Part shown: positions 7,715 through 16,767 of the stretch, one piece after another
Layout of the letters: the number at the start of each line of letters is the position of its first letter
Numbering within the stretch: position 1 is the stretch's first letter
Source: DATCMU01 sp036563245
Lineage (GTDB): Bacteria; Pseudomonadota; Alphaproteobacteria; Rhizobiales; Devosiaceae
Reading direction: 5' to 3'
Assembly: GCA_036563245.1 (NCBI GenBank)
Contig: DATCMU010000021.1
Coordinates: 1 to 64,000, forward strand
Length of the DNA: 64,000 nt
The notes under the pieces: generated by a model
Databases searched by the model: none
The model's input: only the letters and a program-made list of their open reading frames with translations
Told to the model about the DNA's origin: nothing
Program-made: the position numbers and the translations under genes

Positions 7715-9550
7715 CTACTGCGCCGCTTCGGCGGCCCCGCCGCCGGGCTGGGCGATCGGCGGGAAGTCGTCGGGGGTGATCGTTTCCTTCTCGAGCAGCA
7801 GCCTGGTGCCCGCCCTGAGGTCCTCGATCCGGTCCTGCAGGACTTCGGTGGCGTGATCGTAGCTTTCCGCGATCAGGCTGCGCACGGCCATGTCGACCTC
7901 GCGCCCGGTCTGCTCGGAATAATCCTTGCGGGCCGTGTTGAACGGGGTATCGCCCATGAAGTTCTGCTGCACCGTCTCGAGCACCGCCTGCCCCAGATCC
8001 GGGCTCATGCCGAAGCGGGTGACATATTGGCGGGCGATGTCGGTGACCTTGGCCAGATCATCGGCGGCGCCGGTCGAGATCTCGCCGAAGATGAGGTTTT
8101 CCGCCGCCCGCCCGCCAAGCAGCACCGCCATGCGGTCCTTGAGTTCGGATGCGGTGATGAGGAAACGGTCCTCGGTGGGACGCTGCATGGTGTAGCCCAG
8201 CGAGCCGATCGAACGGGGAATGATCGAGACCTTGTGCACCGGATCTGTGGAAGGGAGCGCCGCTGCAACAAGGGCGTGGCCCATCTCGTGATAGGCCACG
8301 CGTTCCCGCTCCTCGGGCTGGAGCAGCCGGCTGCGGCGCTCGGAGCCGGCAACGATCCGCTCGACAGCGGCGGTGAAGTCCTCGGCGCTCACTCTGTCAC
8401 CGCCCCGGCGGGTGGCGACGATTGCCGCCTCGTTCACCAGATTGGCGAGGTCGGCGCCGGTGAAGCCCGGGGTGATCCCGGCGATATCGTCGGGGTCGAC
8501 GTCCGAACCCAGTTGCACCTTCTTCATATGCACCTTGAGAATGGCAATGCGCCCCACCCGATCGGGGCGATCCATGACCACCTGCCGGTCGAAGCGGCCG
8601 GCGCGGGTCAGCGCGGGATCGAGGATCTCGGGCCGGTTGGTCGCCGCAAGCAGCACGATGCCGACGCGCGGATCGAAGCCGTCGAGTTCGGACAGAAGCT
8701 GGTTGAGCGTCTGTTCCTTCTCGTCGCCGCCACCCATGCCGCTGAATGCAGTGCGGGCGCGTCCCAATGCGTCGAGCTCATCGATGAAGATGATGCAGGG
8801 GGCGGCCTTGCGGGCCTGCTCGAACAGGTCGCGCACCCGCGCCGCGCCAACGCCGACGAACATTTCCACGAATTCCGAGCCGGAAATCGAGAAGAACGGC
8901 ACCCCGGCCTCGCCGGCCACGGCCCGGGCCATCAGCGTCTTGCCGGTTCCCGGCGGGCCGACCAGCAAAATGCCCTTGGGTATGCGCGCCCCGAGACGCC
9001 CATATTGCTCCTTGTCCTTGAGGAAGGAGACGATCTCACGCAGTTCGAGCTTGGCTTCGTCGGCGCCTGCGACGTCGTCGAAGCTGACGCCGGTCTTGTT
9101 CTCGACATAGACCTTGGCCTTGGATTTTCCCACGTTCATCAATCCGCCGAGCCCGCCCTGGCGTTCGGCGAAACCGCGGAAGAACAGGAACCAGATTCCC
9201 ACGAACAGCAGCGCGGGAAGGATCCAGGACAAGAGGGTCGTCAGCCAGTTCTGATCGCTGGCACCGACCACGTTGACGCCGGCGTCGGCGAACTGCTTGG
9301 CAAGCGCGGGATCGACCCTTGTGGTGATGAAGTAGCTCTTGCCGTCCTGGGGCTCCTTGAACTTGCCCTGGATGGTGGACTCCGTGATCGTGACCTCGGC
9401 GATCTTGCCCTGGCTCAGGTCGGTCATCAGCTCGCTGTAGGAAACCTGCGCGATGTCCCGCCAGCCCATCCAGAACTGGAAGACCGACAGGGCCAGCATG
9501 GCGACCACAAAGTAGCCGATATTGAACTGGTGTTTCTTGTGGATCGCCAT
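7715..9550 (-). CDS. ATP-dependent zinc metalloprotease FtsH (paralogue)
   Basis: 611 aa membrane AAA+ protease. TM1 is about 12-28 and TM2 about 102-124, with a short periplasmic domain between. Walker A is GPPGTGKT (198-205), Walker B IIFIDELDALG, and the second region of homology ATNRPEILDPALTRAGRFDRQ. The zinc site is HEMGH (421-425), with Met replacing the Ala of the usual HEAGH. It degrades misfolded membrane and cytosolic proteins. The HEMGH site and the position beside stress genes suggest an accessory paralogue, not the housekeeping copy. I chose ATG 9550; the frame is open to 9634. An FNR-type box lies about 150 bp upstream. Confidence 0.9.
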   Translation of the reverse strand: MAIHKKHQFNIGYFVVAMLALSVFQFWMGWRDIAQVSYSELMTDLSQGKIAEVTITESTIQGKFKEPQDGKSYFITTRVDPALAKQFADAGVNVVGASDQNWLTTLLSWILPALLFVGIWFLFFRGFAERQGGLGGLMNVGKSKAKVYVENKTGVSFDDVAGADEAKLELREIVSFLKDKEQYGRLGARIPKGILLVGPPGTGKTLMARAVAGEAGVPFFSISGSEFVEMFVGVGAARVRDLFEQARKAAPCIIFIDELDALGRARTAFSGMGGGDEKEQTLNQLLSELDGFDPRVGIVLLAATNRPEILDPALTRAGRFDRQVVMDRPDRVGRIAILKVHMKKVQLGSDVDPDDIAGITPGFTGADLANLVNEAAIVATRRGGDRVSAEDFTAAVERIVAGSERRSRLLQPEERERVAYHEMGHALVAAALPSTDPVHKVSIIPRSIGSLGYTMQRPTEDRFLITASELKDRMAVLLGGRAAENLIFGEISTGAADDLAKVTDIARQYVTRFGMSPDLGQAVLETVQQNFMGDTPFNTARKDYSEQTGREVDMAVRSLIAESYDHATEVLQDRIEDLRAGTRLLLEKETITPDDFPPIAQPGGGAAEAAQ

Positions 9551-9693
9551 TGGAGCCTGACCTATGCGAGGGGTATTCTCCCGGAGCGCTTTGGGAATAC
9601 TAGCATTTGCGCGCCGCAATGCCACCCGCCGCATTCAGTGGCCTGCGCGGGACGGCTACCTTGGCAAACTGGCACCGGGCGAGTCCCGGAGCA

Positions 9694-9707
9694 TTGACCA
9701 AGGTCAA
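9694..9707. promoter_or_regulatory. FNR/FixK-type box
   Basis: TTGACCAAGGTCAA, two perfect 6-bp arms around a 2-bp centre. It fits the TTGA-N6-TCAA consensus of the FNR/FixK/Anr group. Its centre is about 64 bp upstream of the COG2187 gene (9764) and about 150 bp upstream of ftsH (9550), in the divergent gap between them. At the usual -41.5 position it would activate the rightward gene. Confidence 0.7.
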
Positions 9708-9763
9708 GGCCCGGAAGGGGGCGAGAATGCGACAGTCCCGGGCGACGACCCGAGGGGGCCATC

Positions 9764-10795
9764 ATGCCATCCACCGCCGAGAAGGTCCGTTTCCTGTCCG
9801 ATCCCGCCAACTACCCGGAGCGGCCGGCGCGAATCGACGTGCGCGAGACGCACATGGCCTATGTCTTCCTGACCGGGGAGCGGGCGCTCAAGCTCAAGAA
9901 GCCGGTGCGCTATCCGTTTCTCGATTTCTCGACCATCGCGGCGCGGCGACGCGACTGCGAGGACGAGGTCAGGCTCAACCGCCGTCTTGCGCCGGGCATC
10001 TACGAGGGGCTGCTGGCCCTGCGAAGATCGGGCGACGGCGGCCTCTCGTTCGCGCCGCCGGGCCGGATCGTCGACTGGCTGGTGGAGATGCGGCAGTTGC
10101 CGGAGGCGGATTTGCTTGAATCCCGCCTCGACAAGGCAGACTTGAGCGAAGGCGAAGTCGTGGCACTGGCTGAGTGGCTGGCGAGCTTTTATGCGCGCGC
10201 CGAACCCGAACGGGAGGACGGACACCTCTATCCCGGCCATCTGGAGACGGAGATGGCCCAATGCCGGCGCATTCTCTCGCGCCCCGATTTCGGCCTGGCA
10301 GGGCATGCCGGCCCGGCGCTCGAACTGCTGACAGACCGGTATCGCCTTGTGCGCCCGGAATTACTGGCGCGCATCGCGGATGGCCATATCGTGGAAGGGC
10401 ACGGCGATCTCAGACCCGAACACGTCTTTCTTTCGTCACCGCCGATGGTGATCGACTGCCTCGAGTTCAGCCGCGCCATGCGGCTGCTCGACCCTTATGA
10501 CGAAGTGAACTATCTCGGGCTCGAATGCGAAATGGCGGGCGCGCCCTGGGTCGGCCCCTTGCTGATCGAAACGCTCCAGGCGCATTATTCGAGCCCGCCC
10601 TCACCGTCCCTGATGTCCTTCTACGGCGCCTTCCGCGCCATCCTGAGGGCACGGCTTTGCATGGCGCACCTGCTCGACCCGACCCCGCGATTGCCCGAAA
10701 AGTGGCCGCCACTGGCTATCCGCTACCTCGAAAGGGCCATCGGGATGCTCAACCCTCGCCCTCCAGAAGACGCCTTATCGATCCCCCGCGACTGA
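9764..10795 (+). CDS. Aminoglycoside-phosphotransferase-like kinase (COG2187)
   Basis: 343 aa with the APH-type kinase fold. The catalytic loop is HGDLRPEHVF (HGD at 213-215) and the metal-binding segment is VIDCLEF. A lysine-rich ALKLKKPVRYPFLDF segment near residue 45 matches the COG2187 N-terminus. In many bacteria this domain is fused to a C-terminal P-loop kinase; that half is absent here. The substrate is unknown, and antibiotic modification should not be assumed. It lies behind the FNR-type box at 9694. Its 3' end overlaps the convergent PRPP synthetase gene by 47 bp. Confidence 0.8.
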   Translation: MPSTAEKVRFLSDPANYPERPARIDVRETHMAYVFLTGERALKLKKPVRYPFLDFSTIAARRRDCEDEVRLNRRLAPGIYEGLLALRRSGDGGLSFAPPGRIVDWLVEMRQLPEADLLESRLDKADLSEGEVVALAEWLASFYARAEPEREDGHLYPGHLETEMAQCRRILSRPDFGLAGHAGPALELLTDRYRLVRPELLARIADGHIVEGHGDLRPEHVFLSSPPMVIDCLEFSRAMRLLDPYDEVNYLGLECEMAGAPWVGPLLIETLQAHYSSPPSPSLMSFYGAFRAILRARLCMAHLLDPTPRLPEKWPPLAIRYLERAIGMLNPRPPEDALSIPRD

Positions 10796-11726
10796 GGCGG
10801 GAGATCGCGCCGGCGAGCAGCGGAGCGATGCTCACGATGCCGAGACGATGGCCGGGGTCATCCGGCGACAACGCGAAGGGGGCAAGGCTGTCGGTCACCC
10901 ATGTCCCGTCGATGGCGGGGTCGGTCAGCATGTCTTTGGCACCTTGGGAGAACAGGCCATGCGCCGCAAGGGCATGAACGCCCGACGCCCCCCGCGCACG
11001 ACAGGCCGCGGCGGCCCGGCGCATGGTGCCTCCGGTGGAAATCATGTCGTCGACCAGGAAGACCTGGGTTCCCCCCACATCTCCAGCGAACAGATCACCG
11101 GAAACCTCGCCGGCGCTGCGCCGTTTCTGCATGAACCCGATCCCGATGGGCCGGCCGGTGAGCGCCTCCAGGGTTTCGCGCAGGAGTTCTGCCCGCTTCA
11201 CACCTCCCGCATCGGGCGAAAAAACCGTCACGTCGCGCTCCCCGGCCATTTCGGCGATCCGGGTGGCGAACAGGTGACGGGTGTCCAGGTGCACGGTGCG
11301 ACACCGGAAGGCGTTCTGGAACGCGGAGAGATTGTGCGCATCGAGGGTAACCACAAGGTCGGTCCCCATTGCCTCGAAAAGCTGCGCCACATAGCGCGTC
11401 GTGACCGGATCGCGCGGCTTTGTCTGACGATCCTTGCGCGCATAGGCCAGATAGGGGACGACAGCCGTTATCCGCCTTGCCCCGTTTTCGCGGCAGGTCG
11501 CCACGAAAAACAAGAGCCTGATCAGCTGATCGTTGGCTGAAATCCCGTTCCGCCCGGCAAGGCTTGCCAGAATGTAGACATCCTCGCCCCGCACGCTCAC
11601 GAGCGGACGGGCCTTGTGCTCGCCATCCTCGAAGACCCGCTCTTCATGGGCATCGAGTTCGATGCCGGCGTGGCGGGCAACCGCGGCGCCGAGACCTTCG
11701 GAACCTGCAAGCGCGAACAATTTCAT
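10749..11726 (-). CDS. Ribose-phosphate pyrophosphokinase (PRPP synthetase) paralogue
   Basis: 325 aa. It has the F-x-DGEHKARP segment near the N-terminus, PYLAYARKDRQTKPRDPVTT (ATP/ribose-5-phosphate region) and the PRPP-binding loop VFLVDDMISTGGTM. It makes PRPP from ribose-5-phosphate and ATP. It is diverged and sits among stress genes, so it is probably an accessory copy supplying PRPP under stress. The start is ATG 11726 (MKLFALAG), fitting the family N-terminus. It overlaps the convergent kinase-like gene at its 3' end. Confidence 0.85.
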   Translation of the reverse strand: MKLFALAGSEGLGAAVARHAGIELDAHEERVFEDGEHKARPLVSVRGEDVYILASLAGRNGISANDQLIRLLFFVATCRENGARRITAVVPYLAYARKDRQTKPRDPVTTRYVAQLFEAMGTDLVVTLDAHNLSAFQNAFRCRTVHLDTRHLFATRIAEMAGERDVTVFSPDAGGVKRAELLRETLEALTGRPIGIGFMQKRRSAGEVSGDLFAGDVGGTQVFLVDDMISTGGTMRRAAAACRARGASGVHALAAHGLFSQGAKDMLTDPAIDGTWVTDSLAPFALSPDDPGHRLGIVSIAPLLAGAISRLSRGGSIRRLLEGEG

Positions 11727-11759
11727 CGCCAAGACATAGCATCGCCGCCTTCGGCAGTC

Positions 11760-11773
11760 TTGATCGGAATCAA
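11760..11773. promoter_or_regulatory. FNR/FixK-type box (perfect TTGAT-N4-ATCAA)
   Basis: TTGATCGGAATCAA, an exact match to the FNR/FixK consensus. Its centre is about 91 bp upstream of the HPF/cold-shock gene (11858) and only about 40 bp upstream of the PRPP synthetase start codon (11726). The spacing fits activation of the rightward gene better. Confidence 0.75.
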
Positions 11774-11857
11774 CGAAGCGCGGGCCGGCCGGGCCTACGA
11801 TTTCGAAAATACGCAAGAGGCTCGCGGAATGTGCGAGTTGTCAACGGAGGTTCCAGC

Positions 11858-12409
11858 ATGCAAACAGCGCCGCAGATCAGCTTTCGCAATATCGATCCCT
11901 CCGACGCTGTCGAGGACCACGTCCGGCGCAGAATTGCCGAACTCGAGGAGGTCTATCCGCGCGTCATCAGCTGCGAGGTGGTGATCGAGGCCCCCCAGAA
12001 ACGCAAGGTCAGCGGCCGCGAGTTCACGGTGCGGCTCAAGCTGGGCGTGCCCGGCAGAGATATCGAAACGAGCCGCGAGGTCGGCCGGTCGGGCGCAGCA
12101 GAGGACGTGAACATTGCCATTCACGAGGCTTTCGATGCCGCCCGCCGCATCCTGCAGGATCAGGATGCCCGGCTCGACCCCCAGCACACCAAGCATCACC
12201 CGCCGGTGGTTCATGGCCGCATAGACAGGCTGTTCGAGGGCGAGGGCTACGGGTTCATCGTCGCGGACGACGGGCAGGAAGTCTATTTCGAGCGCGACAA
12301 CCTTACGCGCGACTGCTGGAACGAGCTGAAAGTGGATGCGCGGCTGCGGTTCCGGATCGAGGAAGGCGACAAAGGGCCCTATGCAATGAAGGTCACCCCG
12401 CTCGACTAG
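11858..12409 (+). CDS. HPF/RaiA domain fused to a cold-shock domain
   Basis: 183 aa. Residues 1-105 resemble the ribosome-hibernation HPF/RaiA fold (ISFRNIDPSDAVEDHVRRRIAELE, later HEAFDAARRILQDQ). Residues about 118-183 form a cold-shock/OB domain (HGRIDRLFEGEGYGFIVADDGQ) with the YGFI nucleic-acid-binding strand and EVYF in place of RNP2 VFVH. The usual long-HPF dimerisation tail is replaced by this RNA-binding domain. Inference: it parks ribosomes under hypoxia or stress. The start is ATG 11858, with GGAGG seven bases upstream. An FNR-type box lies upstream. Confidence 0.85.
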   Translation: MQTAPQISFRNIDPSDAVEDHVRRRIAELEEVYPRVISCEVVIEAPQKRKVSGREFTVRLKLGVPGRDIETSREVGRSGAAEDVNIAIHEAFDAARRILQDQDARLDPQHTKHHPPVVHGRIDRLFEGEGYGFIVADDGQEVYFERDNLTRDCWNELKVDARLRFRIEEGDKGPYAMKVTPLD

Positions 12410-12519
12410 GCATGTCCCGGAGCGCCGTCAGGAATAGTGGAAACGGCTCTTCGCCTTGGGAGCGCGACCATTCAACGACCTGGAACCGTTGAGCGATTCG
12501 GAGAAAATGCGAAGCGCCC

Positions 12520-13983
12520 CTAGCGCACCATTGCGGAGCCGAGGCCGAGCGCCAGCGCGAAAACAGCGGCGAGCGTGGCCAGGAAACGCCGCCCCACGCT
12601 GCGCGTGACCCTGTCCCCCGCAGCGTCATAGTCGAAAGCCTCCATGACGATCCGGTCCCTGCCAATTCCGGCATCGAGCAGGTGCTCGACGGCGGCATGC
12701 ATCATGGCGGGCGGGCCACATACCAGGGCAACGGTACGCGAGAGATCGAGCCCTGCGCTGGCGCGAGCGATGTGCGCGGGCTCGCAGCGTCCCATTTCGC
12801 AGCCTAGCGCGCCGTCATCCTCGTCGACCAGATGAAGGGCCTTGAAATCGAGCTTTTCGCCGAGCTCCTCGATCTGGTCGCGCGCGACGTGGGACGCGGC
12901 GTTTCGCGCGGCCGCGATCAGCCGGACAGGACGGGTATCGCCGGACAGGGCCATTTGCCTGATATGCGAGAGAACCGGCGCGATGCCGATGCCACCCGCG
13001 ATCATCAGGACAGGCCCCTTGTGATCCGGCGGCAGCACGAAACTGCCGTGCGGACCGTCAACCGCAATCCTTGTGCCGGGGGCAAGCGTTGCGACGCGCC
13101 GGGTCATGTCGCCGACTTCGCGGACCAGGAACCGCAGGTCCGGCAGATCGGCGGGAGCCGAAGCGATCGAAAAGGGATTGTCGGTCACCGTGTGGCGCCC
13201 GCCTATGGCAAGCCAGGCGAACTGGCCGGCCTCGAATGCGAACCGCCCGCTTGACGGCGCACGCAACATAAGCTCGGCGATATCCGGACCGATCCGCCGC
13301 GCGCTCTGCACGGTAAAGCCGCGGGCATAGGCTGAAAGCGGCCGCAAGACGTAGATGGCGAGCATGGCAAGGGCGGCGAGCGCGCAAAGCGCGACCATGG
13401 TCCAAAGGGCAAATGGGTCGGCGAGGGCATGCGCATGCTCGATCACATGGAGCGCGGCCAGCACCACCATGCCGGTCGCCAGCAGGCCATGCACCAGGCG
13501 CCACACCGGATAGGGCGCAAGTCTGGCCCTGAAATACCGGGCGTTCAGAACCAGATAGGCAAGCACCACGAGTGCTGCCGTGGCGGTGAGCATGTCCGAA
13601 GCCGTCAACAAGAGGACGAGACGGCTCCACAGGGTCTGCACGTCCCAGTGGGGAATGCGCAGGACGCTCATTGCGACATGCAGCAGGACCATGGCTAACG
13701 CGGCCATTGCCGCGAGCCGATGAAACCCCATGGTCTTGTCGAGGCCGATCCTGCCCGAAATGGTCTCGAAGCGGCCAGACGTGACGAATTGCAGCAGGAG
13801 CATCGACGCCGCAACAATGCCTGTGGCGCGGGCCAGCCCGACGTAAGGATTCTGGGGGCGATGCAGGCCCGACGAATAGGCCAGGATCAATGCAAGAACA
13901 CTGACCGCCACATAGAGCAACGCCAGCACCCATCCGGACAGCCCCTTGCGGCCCGTGACCTGACGGCTTTCATGCATGCTCAT
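12520..13983 (-). CDS. Ferric-reductase-like transmembrane flavocytochrome
   Basis: 487 aa. Six or so membrane helices (residues about 15-215) carry conserved histidines (GFHRLAAMAALAMVLLHVAM; LVHGLLATGMVVLAALHVIEHAH) likely to bind two hemes. A ferredoxin-reductase module follows, with a DNPFSIAS flavin-binding motif, GGIGIAPVLSHIR for the pyridine nucleotide, and a VCGPPAMM region. One more hydrophobic segment ends the protein. It probably moves electrons from NAD(P)H across the membrane; iron reduction is a family label only. The start is ATG 13983, with GGAG eight bases upstream. An FNR-type box is centred 66 bp upstream. Confidence 0.85.
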   Translation of the reverse strand: MSMHESRQVTGRKGLSGWVLALLYVAVSVLALILAYSSGLHRPQNPYVGLARATGIVAASMLLLQFVTSGRFETISGRIGLDKTMGFHRLAAMAALAMVLLHVAMSVLRIPHWDVQTLWSRLVLLLTASDMLTATAALVVLAYLVLNARYFRARLAPYPVWRLVHGLLATGMVVLAALHVIEHAHALADPFALWTMVALCALAALAMLAIYVLRPLSAYARGFTVQSARRIGPDIAELMLRAPSSGRFAFEAGQFAWLAIGGRHTVTDNPFSIASAPADLPDLRFLVREVGDMTRRVATLAPGTRIAVDGPHGSFVLPPDHKGPVLMIAGGIGIAPVLSHIRQMALSGDTRPVRLIAAARNAASHVARDQIEELGEKLDFKALHLVDEDDGALGCEMGRCEPAHIARASAGLDLSRTVALVCGPPAMMHAAVEHLLDAGIGRDRIVMEAFDYDAAGDRVTRSVGRRFLATLAAVFALALGLGSAMVR

Positions 13984-14042
13984 CGCCTGGCTCCGTGCTG
14001 GCGTTCCGCTCGAATCTGGATGCCATAACGGCGGTGGCGGCA

Positions 14043-14056
14043 TTGACCCCGATCAA
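14043..14056. promoter_or_regulatory. FNR/FixK-type box
   Basis: TTGACCCCGATCAA fits TTGA-N6-TCAA. It lies just downstream of the P-type ATPase stop and 66 bp (centre) upstream of the ferric-reductase-like gene on the minus strand, so it most likely serves that gene. Confidence 0.65.
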
Positions 14057-14068
14057 GCCGGCCCGGCG

Positions 14069-16624
14069 TTATTTGGCAGGGACCTTGCCCAGTATGCGTT
14101 GTACGAACGGGCTGAGCTTGACCGGATCGAACACCAGCGCCGAAGCCAGCCCGGCCGCGGCAGCGAGAGCGGCCAGGGGCAGGGGTGGCGCGGAGAACGC
14201 GAACAGCGCCGACAGGAACGGCACGAAGATGCTGAGAACGACGATCGTGGAGGCGGCCACGGCGATGATCCAGAACATGAGTTCGCTGCGAGCGAACAGG
14301 CCGGACAGCGCGAAACCGCGGGTCTGGTTCACCCGCACCAGTCCAAGATTGCCCATGGTCAGGGCGATGAAGGAGAGGGCCCGGGAGGTATCGACCGCCA
14401 GGCCGCCTGTGAGCGCGAAGCGATAGGTCGCAAGGCAGACGGCCAGGACGATGGCACCCTGGACCAGCCCGTAGCCGATCTGCCAGATCCCGGCCAGGGG
14501 CTCGGACACCGGGCGCGGCGGGTGGCGCATGATGTCCTTTTCTTCGGGTGTCGATTCGAAGGCGATGGAGCACATGGGGTCGATGATCATTTCGGTCAGC
14601 ACCACGTGCATGGGAAAGAAGAGCGGCGGCCAGCCGAAGAACAGCGGCAGCAAGGCCATGCCGGCGATGGGCACATGAACGGCGGCGATGTAGATCATCA
14701 CCTTGCGCAGGTTCTCGAAGATGCGGCGGCCCATGCGCACCGCGCCCACGATCCGTCCGAAATCCTCGTCGAGCAGGACGATACCGGCCGCTTCTCGCGC
14801 CACATCCGTGCCGCGCACGCCCATGGCGATGCCGATATGGGCCGACTTGAGGGCCGGGGCGTCATTCACCCCATCGCCGGTCATGGCGACGACCTCGCCA
14901 TCGGCCTTGAGCGCCTCGACGAGGCGCAGCTTCTGCTCAGGCATCATGCGGGCATAGACATTGATCGCCTCGCTGGCCCGGCGCAGCTCCGCATCGTCCA
15001 TTTCAGCGAGTTCGGCGCCCGTCATGATGCCGCCGCTCACATCGATCCCGGCGCTCCGGGCAATGGTCCGCGCCGTGGCGGGGAAGTCCCCGGTGATCAT
15101 CTTCACCGCGATGCCGGCGGCGCGCGCTTCCGAGACCGCGGCGGCGGCCGTTTCGCGCAAGGGATCCTCGAAGGCGACGAGTCCTGAAAACACGAAATCG
15201 AAATCGTGCACATTCTCATGCAGGGAGCCATTTGCCGAACGCCCGAGGGCGACGCCCAGGACGCGCAACCCTTCCGCAGCCATCTGGTGGGTGCGATCGA
15301 GCATCCGACCGGTGGACTCCGCGTCGAGATGGCACAGGCCAGCGATGGCCTCGGGGGCGCCCTTGGTGGCCACGACGAAATTGCCCTGGTCGTCCTCCCA
15401 GGCCTGCGAGAGGGCGAGCAGTTCCGGCGTGATCCCGTATTCGCGCGCCAGCGGCCATTCCTGATGCAGCCTGCCCGTGCCTTCCAGCGCCTCGGCGGCA
15501 AAGCCCTCCACGGCCAGATCGATGGGATCGAAGGTGGAGCGGCGGGTGGCAAGATAGGCTGCCGACGTCAGGTCGTGAAACGCGGCAGGAATTTCGGTCT
15601 CGCTGCCTTCGAGCCGCAGCGACTCCTCGCCAACGTCAAGAATGCGCACGCGCATGCGGTTCTCGGTCAGCGTCCCGGTCTTGTCCACGCACAGAACGGT
15701 TGCCGCCCCAAGGGTCTCGACGACCGCAGGACGGCGGGCAAGAACGCTCATGCCGGCGAGTCGCCACGCCCCCAGCGCCAGAAAGACCGTGAGCGCCACG
15801 GGAAATTCCTCGGGCAGCATGGCCATGGCCACCGCGATTCCGGAGAGGATGCCCTGCAGCCAGTCGGCGCGCACGAGGCCGTAATAGGCGACGAGGCCGG
15901 CGCTGACCACAAGCGCCAGCAGGCCGAATATCCGGATGATCTCGGAGATCGAGTTCTGCAGCAAGGTCTTCTCGGTGACGATGGCGGAAAGGGACACGCC
16001 AATCTGCCCGGCGCGGGTATGGCGCCCGGTCGCGGTGATCTCGGCAATGCCATGACCGCGCACTGCAAGGGTGCCGGAAAACACAAAGGGCTGGTCGTCA
16101 CCGCCCGGAACCGGCGCGGCCTCGTCATCCTCGGCGGCGGCGCGTCGCTTGCGCACCGGCACGCTCTCGCCGGTGAGAAGGGATTCGTCGACGATCAGCG
16201 CGTTGCAGCCGCGCAAGGCGCCATCGGCGGGCAGGCGCTCCCCCTCCTCGATCACCACCAGATCGCCGGGCACGACTTCGCGCGCCGGGATGACAGTTTC
16301 CGCACCGTCGCGGATCACGCGAGCATTCGGCGCCCCAAGCGCCTTGAGCGCGGCCAGCGCGTTTTCCGAACGACGCTCCTGGTAGATGACGAGCGCAATG
16401 GAAAACATGGCGAAGGCCAGCAGAAGCAGCCCTTCGGCCTGATCCCCGATCAGAAGGTAGATCCCGGCGGCGGCGATCAGGAGCAGGATCATTGGCTCGG
16501 TCACGATCTCGCGGATCGTCGCCATCAGACTTCTTGAGCCGTCCTGGGGGATTTCGTTCGGACCGAATTTCTCGAGCCGGGCCCTCGCATCCGCCGTGCT
16601 CAGTCCGTGGTTTGCCGTGTGCAT
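14069..16624 (-). CDS. Cation-transporting P-type ATPase
   Basis: 851 aa. It has a cation-ATPase N-terminal domain (LSTADARARLEKFGPNEIP), the actuator motif TGES (151-154), phosphorylation site DKTGTLTEN (Asp at about 314), hinge MTGDGVNDAPALK and about ten membrane helices. The M4 ion site reads PEEFP (271-275), not the PEGLP of calcium pumps or PVGLP of proton pumps, so the ion cannot be assigned from sequence. The start is ATG 16624. It is divergent from the phosphoribosyltransferase gene, with one FNR-type box between them. Confidence 0.9.
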   Translation of the reverse strand: MHTANHGLSTADARARLEKFGPNEIPQDGSRSLMATIREIVTEPMILLLIAAAGIYLLIGDQAEGLLLLAFAMFSIALVIYQERRSENALAALKALGAPNARVIRDGAETVIPAREVVPGDLVVIEEGERLPADGALRGCNALIVDESLLTGESVPVRKRRAAAEDDEAAPVPGGDDQPFVFSGTLAVRGHGIAEITATGRHTRAGQIGVSLSAIVTEKTLLQNSISEIIRIFGLLALVVSAGLVAYYGLVRADWLQGILSGIAVAMAMLPEEFPVALTVFLALGAWRLAGMSVLARRPAVVETLGAATVLCVDKTGTLTENRMRVRILDVGEESLRLEGSETEIPAAFHDLTSAAYLATRRSTFDPIDLAVEGFAAEALEGTGRLHQEWPLAREYGITPELLALSQAWEDDQGNFVVATKGAPEAIAGLCHLDAESTGRMLDRTHQMAAEGLRVLGVALGRSANGSLHENVHDFDFVFSGLVAFEDPLRETAAAAVSEARAAGIAVKMITGDFPATARTIARSAGIDVSGGIMTGAELAEMDDAELRRASEAINVYARMMPEQKLRLVEALKADGEVVAMTGDGVNDAPALKSAHIGIAMGVRGTDVAREAAGIVLLDEDFGRIVGAVRMGRRIFENLRKVMIYIAAVHVPIAGMALLPLFFGWPPLFFPMHVVLTEMIIDPMCSIAFESTPEEKDIMRHPPRPVSEPLAGIWQIGYGLVQGAIVLAVCLATYRFALTGGLAVDTSRALSFIALTMGNLGLVRVNQTRGFALSGLFARSELMFWIIAVAASTIVVLSIFVPFLSALFAFSAPPLPLAALAAAAGLASALVFDPVKLSPFVQRILGKVPAK

Positions 16625-16687
16625 GAATTCAGTCTCTCGGCGTCGGGGGAATGCCGCGCAGGCTGGCACTCAAGAGCATCACCCGCC

Positions 16688-16701
16688 TTGACCCCGGTCA
16701 A
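16688..16701. promoter_or_regulatory. FNR/FixK-type box in divergent promoter
   Basis: TTGACCCCGGTCAA, with 6-bp arms that are perfect inverted repeats. It is almost exactly midway between the P-type ATPase start (about 70 bp) and the phosphoribosyltransferase start (about 73 bp), so one site could serve both directions. Confidence 0.7.
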
Positions 16702-16767
16702 GACACAAGGGCCGTCACGCGATAGGCTCAGCGCAACGCAACCCCTCGAGAGTGCGGGAGAAGCGCC

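Noticed and set aside
7697..9697. 666-codon open frame opposite ftsH
   Set aside because: Antisense shadow; composition shows no domain and ftsH is unambiguous.
11726..11773. The 11760 FNR-type box as activator site of the PRPP synthetase gene
   Set aside because: It is centred only about 40 bp from the start codon, which would leave no leader; activation of the HPF/cold-shock gene is more likely, though repression of the synthetase remains possible.
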